From assembly GCF_030035675.1 (NCBI RefSeq), contig NC_084486.1, positions 62,973,230 to 63,037,229 on the forward strand: 64,000 nucleotides of DNA, read 5' to 3'. The stretch comes from Rhineura floridana. Lineage: Eukaryota > Chordata > Lepidosauria > Squamata > Rhineuridae. The notes beneath the pieces were generated by a model, which was given only the letters and a program-made list of their open reading frames with translations, was not told the DNA's origin and searched no databases. Positions 56,717 through 64,000 of the stretch are shown here, one piece after another. Numbering within the stretch: the stretch's first letter is position 1; every line of letters begins with the position of its first letter. The position numbers and the translations under genes are program-made.

Positions 56717-56904
56717 GATTTTAAGTGAGATCTTGCTTTGTGCTGCATCTGACATCTTTTCTGTCCCTGATTAAAATGGGTTGGAGTTTGTGCTGGAGTT
56801 AATAGTTGTCATGAGTCTTGAAAATACCATCTTTTATTTTGATGACTCACTATTCAAAGAGATGATGCTCTGTGCTTTGTTTTGTCTGAAATATGGGTAC
56901 AGAA

Positions 56905-57375
56905 TAGGGAACAGGCTGTGGTTCAATGGTAGAGCACATGCTTTGTATGAACAGTTTCCCAGATTCAATCCGGGACTGAGAAAGACTCTTGTTTGAAACC
57001 CTGGAGAGTCACTGCCAGTCACAATACACAAAACTGTACTAGGGATGGGATCCGCTTGTTGGTGTTGGTTCAGTCTCATTCTGTCAAACTGGCAGGTGGT
57101 TCTGTTGCATGTTTGTTTTCTGCTGTCTTCTGCTTTTGGTGTCTTTTGCAAAGAGCAGCCTGGTCAGTTTCTTGTTAGCAAAGCAAGGACACAAAATCTG
57201 GTGTCAGGAAAAGCTGCAGAAACTGTCAGCATTCAGGATCAGTCCACAAAGATAGAGAATGTGTGAACTATCGGGGACTCCGCTGCCAGCATTGATTTTA
57301 GCGAAAGTCTCACCCATTCCTACGTGGAACTAGATGGATCAGTGGTCTGACTTTGTATAAGGCAGTTTAATGTGT
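56905..57375 (+). mobile_element. tRNA-derived SINE, interrupted
   Basis: The head, CTGTGGTTCAATGGTAGAGC, AGATTCAATCCGGGACTGAG, CCTGGAGAGTCACTGCCAGT, stops near 57039. The body resumes near 57327 with ACTAGATGGATCAGTGGTCT and TTGTATAAGGCAG. Same family as 28-421 and 44885-45062; split by a MITE-like insertion. Confidence 0.85.
57040..57322. mobile_element. MITE-like insertion in the SINE
   Basis: The tips TAGGGATGGGA and CCCATTCCTA are inverted repeats of about 10 bp with one mismatch, enclosing 283 bp with no known coding content. An exact 8-bp duplication is not seen (ACTGTAC versus GTGGAACT), which fits decay. It is younger than the SINE. Confidence 0.6.
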
Positions 57376-59484
57376 TCAAGTGGAATTTGTACACTTGAAA
57401 TACAAAATGGGGTCTTGAGCATGGACTCCACATTTTAATTCTGATATCCAAGACATGTCTGGTGTTATGTTCTTTTTTTAAATCCCCCCACCACTTCAAA
57501 AATGCATGTAGGGTCTAAGTTGGTGATTGAATTTCAGATATGTAATTTTGTCCTGAAGGTGTTTACCAAATGTCATTCCAGTATCTCAGCGTTCATCTAA
57601 GTTTTATTGCATTACAGACAAACAGAATGCTAATTACATATGAATGTATGTAAGTCAAGGTTTTCCATGTGCTCAGGATTGAAATTGGGGGTGGGCCCCC
57701 CAGATTTTAATTTTTTTTTTACAAATTAGGGAATGCCTTCAGTACCAGAACTTAAACTTTTATAGCAAAGTAAAAAAAAATACACAAGGGATTGTGCAAA
57801 CTAATATTAAAATGTCAAATCACAAATATCACCAGTACCATGTTTGTGTTATTATATCACTATATCACTTACAAAGCTAATATATAGATTTCAGCTCCTA
57901 ATTGTTACATCTGCTGTCCCTGTATGTAATAAACGTAATCCAATTACAAAAATATTTGTTTATTTTTCTTTTCCTCAAATGCTTGTAAGGTGCTTTCTTA
58001 GATACTATCAAAATATTCTATGCATTTCTCAGCCATTCATCAAATGACTATTGATTTCCTCAGTTTTTAGTGATTGTTAATCTAGGTGCAAGAATTAAGT
58101 GTTGCAGCTAAATCTAGGATTTATATACTACAGCTGCACCTCTGGAGGACTACAACTATGCTAACTCATAATGCAAATAATGTAGGATTCAGCTACAAGG
58201 GAGTTCCCCTTGTCTTTTTCTTTATAAAAAGCAGCTGTGCACTTCCCACTTCCAAACTGAACTTTTATGTAGGACCCCACACTGTTGCTTTCCTTCCCCT
58301 GAGCTGCTGCTTGCCTCCAAAGCTGTTGTTTGCAGAATATATACAGTTCAAGGGCAAACACCAGCTTTTGGTGACATGGGTGGGAAGAATCAGTGTGAAG
58401 AGAGAGAAAAGATTTTGTAGCCTTTTTCCATGCCGTGGTTGCAACCCAGACTGGGAACTTGCCTTTTATAGCTCATATGAGCCATATCTATTGTGCAGCT
58501 GCCTTTTTTTCTATTATTATTCAGGGAGCAAGTACCCACACAAGGATCCATCACAAAGAAATCAGTTGAGATTACTTTTGAGTAAACATGTTTAAAATTA
58601 TGCTGCACATGGTTCATCGGTTAACGGCATTATTCCAGTGCCTTATCTTTCTGCAGCTATACCGAACTGTAGCAGCAGGTTGACCTCAAACTCTATTCTG
58701 TGTTATATAGCTTGGGTAAGACATGGCAATGACTCTTTCAACAGCCTAGTAGAAATGATTTCTTGGTGTCTGATTTATTCTGTTACTAACATGCTTGTGT
58801 AAACCTACTATAATTGTATCATTAACGTAATAATCTATCTTGACTCTGGGCAAGCATAACCACATCTTGGATTGCAGAGTCTACCTCTCAAGTAGTTTAA
58901 AGTTATGTATACCCTGGCTTCACATTGGGTGTTTTCCTGTATGCTGTTCATTACCCTTGGAGTTAATTAGTCTTCTACGCACATAGTCACAGTGTATGCT
59001 TTCATCTCAGCAAGTTATTGATGAAGAGCTTGTTTCATTATACCTGCTTTGCATGTTTCTAAAATAAGGTGCTGTCAGAATCATGCCAATCTAACATTCT
59101 TGCATGAATTTAGGCAATAAATAAATGAATAAAACTTACTTTCCCTTAAGGAGAACTTCCATTTCAGTTTAGTGTTCGTTTCTTGCTCCAAATACTTATG
59201 GATAAAGGGCAAGGATCTATATGGGCCTCTTCCATTAATGTGCCATCAGTTTTCCCATGTAATTGCCAGGAAAGGTTTTTCTGTGGCATGTGTCAAAGGT
59301 GAATGGCCTACAAAGTGAAGCTTTTTTACTTGGAAGCAAGTTCCATTAAAATCAATACAATCTGTGTCTGCTACAGCTCCATTGAGCAGACAAAGTAGAT
59401 TTCAATTTAAAGGATCCACCACTCTGCTTTCCTGGGCTGTTTAAAGCCTGTTTATCGTTTTGCCTTCTAGCAATTTGTTCATTT
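57376..59484. other. No gene recognised
   Basis: A G/C and T run lies near 57688-57720. A 169-codon plus-strand frame at 58086-58595 has no domain, an odd composition rich in F, Y and S, and no splice or promoter context, so it is left out as chance. Near 58555 and 59330 are words of the short squamate repeat noted at 22100. Confidence 0.4.
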
Positions 59485-62400
59485 ATTCATTTCATGTGCC
59501 TGTCAAAGAGCAAGTCGGGGGTTGCTGAGGGTTGTTATATCCCCACTCAGATTACATTTTATGGGAGGAAACCTAAATCTTATTCACACCATCGGACTGC
59601 CGCAAGAGGGTGTTATCTAAGACCCCTTGAGTTGAAGAACCCACCTCCAATCTATGCTGAAGCTAAATCCTGCAGGATTACTAGCCTTTGAATTTTGTTG
59701 CTCAATGCTAGATCAGTTTCACAAAAGACTCACCTGATTTATGATCTAATTTTATCTGAACAAGCGGATGTAACGGAGACCTGGCTTGATGATGCCGCCA
59801 CCCCCACTATATTAGCCATGTGTCCGTCAGACTTTTCCTTTATTTTTCAATCAAGAACTGGTGGCAGAGGGGGAGGAGTGGCACTCATTTTTCGAGGATC
59901 TCTATGTCTGACTAGACATCCTTTACAAAAGTTTAAGTTCATTGATTGTCTGTATTGTAAAAGTAGCCTAGATAATAAACTGGGTTTTCTTCTGGTTTAT
60001 CGTCCACCTCGATGTGCTCTGGAATCTTTAACAGAAGTATTAGAAGCAGTTTTGGAAGCCCGCTCACATTCCCCAAATCTTACAGTTTTTGGTGATTTTA
60101 ATGTGCACGCGGAGGCTCCCTCTCTAGGTGTGGAAAGGGATTTTCTGACCACAATGGCGGACTGGGAGCTCTTTTCTATCCAGACGGGGCCTACTCATGT
60201 AGCTGGACATGTTCTGGATTTGATCTTTGTGTCTACAGTAGAGGGTTTCAAGACGTCAATGGAGAAGGTACAGCTGACACCGATCTCTTGGACGGACCAC
60301 TAACTTTTAAAGGTGGACATTGGGGTTCATCTGCCCCCTCATGAAACTAAAGGGTCGCTGCGGCTTTCTCGCCCCAGGCGACTGATGACTCCAGAAGGGC
60401 TTATTCGTGAGCTTGGGGACTCACTGATCGGCAGCGCCGAGTCCTCTGTAGTGTCATTTGTGGATGGCTGGAACGTAGAGATTATGAAAGCTCTGGATCG
60501 CTTAGCTCCTAGATGCCCGCTTCCACTAAATCGCACCTGGTCCTCTCCTTGGTTTAATGCACCTCTGCGGAGTCTTCGCCAGTCGGCAAGGCAACTAGAA
60601 TGTTCTTGGCGGAAGTCGCACGACCCCCTATTGCGTCTACAACTGAAGGAAGCTTTGTTGATCTATCGTAAGTAGCTAAGAGCTGCTAAAAGGGCCTTTT
60701 TTATGGACTCAATTATGGCGGCTAAAGACTGCTCCAGAAAATTGTTCCAAGTGGTTCGAAGCTTAGCGGGACCCATAGGCACTGGTCCAGCGACATCGAT
60801 AAAGGCCAGTTGTAATGACCTGGCAAAGCATTTTGCGGACAAGGTCAGCAAGATAAAAGACTCCATCCCCACTTGTATACCATCGGCCGCGGATCCTGAT
60901 CCACCTTTACATTTGGATGTGGCCGTTATTTGGGACCATTTTCAACCTCTATCTCTTGCAGATATCCACAGTGTTCTTGGTTCTCTTAACCCTTCTTCCT
61001 GCCTATCAGATCCTTGTCCATCTTGGCTGGTGATGGATGCCAAGCTCGTATTGGGGGACAGGATTAAGGACATAGTTAATGTCTCCTTGGAAGAGGGTTT
61101 GTTGCCAGCTGTGGTAACTCCTATCTTAAAAAAACCGGCCCTGGACCCTCTGGTCTTGAATAACTACCGACCGATCTCAAATCTTCCTTTTCTGGGGAAG
61201 GCGATTGAGCGTGCAGTGGCTATTCAATTGCAATCACATCTGGATGAAGGTAGATACTTAGACATCCTTCAGTCAGGGTTTAGACCAAAGCATGGGGTTG
61301 AGTCGGCCCTGGTCGCACTGGTTGATGATCTGAGAAGAGCCTTAGATAGAGGAGAATATACTTTCCTCGCTCTTCTCAATCTGTCAGCAGCCTTTGATAC
61401 GGTCGATCACAACATTCTTCTAGATCGTTTAATGACCATGGGCATCCAAGGAGATGTCCTGCATTGGTTCCGCTCTTATCGTAGCGGGAGAACCCAAACA
61501 GTAGCATTGGGGGATGAGATCTCGGAATCGTGGCCGCTAGATTGTGGCGTGCCACAAGGCTCGATTCTTGCCCCAATGCTCTTTAACATTTACATCAAAC
61601 CATTGGGTGACTTTATTCGTAGTATGGGTCTGCAATTTCATCAGTATGCAGATGATACCCAAATCTACTTGTCTTTTAAATCTTCCCCACAGGCTGCTGC
61701 AACACAACTGACTAAAGGGCTGGAACTAATAGGGGAATGGATGTTTAAGAATAAACTGCGGCTAAATTCTGATAAAACTGAGATCCTCTTGGTAGGTGAT
61801 CAGTCCAAACTAGGAATAACTCAAGTGACCTTCAACCAAGTTTCTGTTCCCTTGAGTGACCAAGTCCGTAGTTTGGGTGTCATCTTGGACTCCCAACTGA
61901 CGATGGAGGCTCAGATAGCGGCAGTTTGTCGGACTGTACTCTACCACCTGTCCCTCATTCGCAAAATCTGCCCCTACCTCCCAAAGCATCTTTTACCAAC
62001 TGTAGTCAGTGCCTTGGTTCTCTCCCGTCTGGACTACTGTAATGCTTTATATGCTGATCTCCCTTTGGGAACCTTGCGTAGGCTTCAGCTTGTCCAGAAT
62101 GCGGCGGCACGACTCATTAAGGGCTGCCATAGGAGAGAACACATCACCCCAATCCTTCGGGAACTTCATTGGCTCCCGATAGTGTTGCGGGTGAAGTTTA
62201 AAATACTAGCTTTAACTTATAAGTCCTTTTTTGATGCTGGTCCAATCTATTTGAAGAACAAACTCTCTCTTCTTGGAGCAGATGGGCGTACGAGGTCCTC
62301 AGCCACGAGACTTTTTGTGGTTCCATCTATCAGAGCGGCCAGATTAAGTGGTACTAGATCTAAAGCCTTCTCCATTGTAGCTCCCATGCTATGGAACACC

Positions 62401-62675
62401 TTACCAGTTGATACTCGCTTAGCCCCTTCACTTTTGGGTTTTCGGAGGCAGTTGAAGACATGGCTTTTTGTACAGTCAGATAAATGAACATGCCACAGTT
62501 AGGTGGCTAAGGGGGTGGTCTGATTTTTGGGGTCTTATGTGAACAGTATTTTTATTATGTACCTGTTGATTTTATTTTGATGTTGTTTTTGTATTTTTAT
62601 CCCTTTGTAAGTCGCCTAGAGTGACAGGTTGTCCTGCCAGATAGGCGTCGAATAAATTTTAGATAATAATAATCT
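59485..62675 (+). mobile_element. LINE L2, nearly complete
   Basis: It covers endonuclease, RT and the 3' UTR with hairpin (62611-62650) and an AATAAATTTTAGATAATAAT end. The upstream region is shorter than in the element at 1849-5662. It belongs to the same broad group but is a different subfamily, with GVPQGS intact. Confidence 0.93.
59494..62487 (+). pseudogene. L2 EN-RT frame broken by three stops only
   Basis: One phase holds the whole protein of about 997 codons with three in-frame stops: TGA at 59689 (just before LLLNARSV), TAA at 60301 (TDH*LL, where other copies have SDHYLV) and TAG at 60673 (IYRK*LRAAKRAFF). There are no frameshifts. Endonuclease motifs: LLNARSV, TETWL, GDFNVHAE, SWTDH. 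RT motifs: NNYRPISNLPFLGKAIERAV, LSAAFDTVDHNILLDRL (motif A, with an N instead of D in LLNLSAAFD), GVPQGSILAPMLFNIYIKPL and YADD. In-frame deletions of a few residues occur before TETW and before TPILKKP. The change of LLDLS to LLNLS removes the motif A aspartate. Downstream of 60703 the last 594 codons are open. Confidence 0.92.
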
Positions 62676-64000
62676 ATTCCCAGAAAATATGCTGTAGTAT
62701 AATACTTTTCCATGTTCCAATTCTTTGTACGTGCAAAATCCACTAAAAATAGAAGTGAATAGTTATCTTCTTATGGTTCTTTCATTTTAGCAGTGATGCT
62801 GCTGGGAAATGGTATTTTTTTTTGTTTTATGCATTCATATATTCTCTCTCCAGTGGCATATTAAGTGCAAGTTATGTTTGGACTTTGTTAGGAAGAAAAA
62901 ATATAAGAAACATATCATGTTTCAGTGTCTTTATCGTGGTCAACTCAAAATTACTTGAGCACTTCAAGAGCTGATGGAAACTATGGACTCATATGTTCCA
63001 CAGATATTTTTGTGAAAATACATGAGCCTAAGATCAAATGCTACCTTATTTTTCCAGTTATTGGTTTAGATATCCAGCTCATTAACTCACATTATATACA
63101 GCCAATCTAGGTTAAAAATCCCTAGTTAGCTGTATCCTCATCTTTCTTCCTAACAATTGCATGATTTATTGTGAGACTAATGCAGGGTAACTCTGTCTCT
63201 TCAACTGAATTTTTAAATTTCATAATTAATGCCACCCACTGTTTTTCTTTTCTTAATGGCTAATGCAGATAAGCAAAATCACTCTGTATTTTGGAGGGTA
63301 TAGCCCTGTGTCACAAAGATGGCACATCTTAAATAAAGATTTAATCATGGAACTGGAACATGAATGCAAAACATGGCACCAATGCTCTGGCATCTGGAAT
63401 ATTTATAGAACAGAGCCAGGGTTGGTGATTTTCAAATCCTGGTCTAAAATGGTATAGGGGATCACAGAAGAAGCAGGAGAGGAAGCAAGAAAGGGAGAAA
63501 GTAATAGAATTAGATTTAGGAATACAAAAGCCAACAGGCAGCAAGCAGGTAAATAACCAAGACCGGGAAGTAATATAGAAAAGGTAGAATATTATAGGGA
63601 TAGATCCATAGAAGCGCTTACAAACACATGTACTTTCAGAAAACAAACCCTTTTGCAATTTTCATTCATGACAGTGAATATAGATCTACATGCAGGAATA
63701 TAAGTTCCACAAATCTTTCCAGAAAAAATTCCCTATGTTCCCCTCTTCCCAGCCCATGTTACACACCAGCTATGACGTAGACCCTCTCACTTCTACATGT
63801 GAGCATAACATTTAAAACAATCATTTAGTTAGATGGAAATATCAAGGACATGGGGTTTTCTTCCTCCTGGTCAAAACCCAGGTATAGATCAAGCATAAAG
63901 CCTTTGTGTTCAGATAAAAGGAAATATATCATCTTACACACTAAAATGAGTAAAGTAAGGGGAAATGTTATCTTTTGTGCCAGTTTCTATAAACAATCTC
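62676..64000. other. No gene recognised
   Basis: AT-rich sequence to the window end without coding, RNA or repeat signature. Confidence 0.45.

Noticed and set aside
58086-58595. 169-codon plus-strand frame
   Set aside because: No domain, no promoter or splice context, and a composition typical of chance translation in AT-rich DNA.

Overview
The window looks like non-coding DNA from a squamate reptile, most likely a lizard. The evidence is the mix of repeats: several L2 lineages, CR1, RTE-BovB, an L1, a tRNA-headed SINE, a 5S-rRNA-derived SINE and many short hAT-like MITEs whose cores read ACAACTCCCATCA or end in CCAAGCTCTG. This mix is typical of squamate genomes. The species cannot be told from the sequence.

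Layout. 1-11.5 kb holds an interrupted tRNA-SINE, then a near full-length L2 on the minus strand (about 1.85-5.66 kb) with an uninterrupted endonuclease-reverse transcriptase frame. A second L2 with an internal deletion but a long open frame follows (7.2-8.8 kb). 11.5-12.6 kb is a GC- and CpG-rich island with a strong splice donor at 12097/12098 on the plus strand. It is the only convincing host promoter and first exon here, so much of what lies downstream may be a first intron. 13-23 kb holds a BovB tail with a perfect 13-bp target duplication, a solo LTR inside a MITE, an L2 fragment, a palindromic MITE and a 2-kb CR1. 23-30 kb holds a CR1 complex with an inverted junction and a 2.5-kb broken BovB. 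30-47 kb is mostly unrecognised AT-rich sequence with MITEs, L2 tails, a 5S SINE, and an L2 (34.9-37.7 kb) that received a second solo LTR. 47.7-54.7 kb is one old L1 carrying two nested L2 insertions. 55.7-56.5 kb joins an L2 3' tail to a broken copy of the start of the UPF1 coding sequence. 59.5-62.7 kb is another long L2 whose frame is broken only by three stop codons.

There is no operon, CRISPR array or intact host protein gene. Biologically, the window is a record of nested retrotransposition. The most interesting signals are the co-varying 3' hairpin shared by different L2 families, the intact L2 frame, and the UPF1-L2 chimera. No undescribed defence or metabolic system is visible. Protein and repeat family names rest on remembered family motifs, not on searches.
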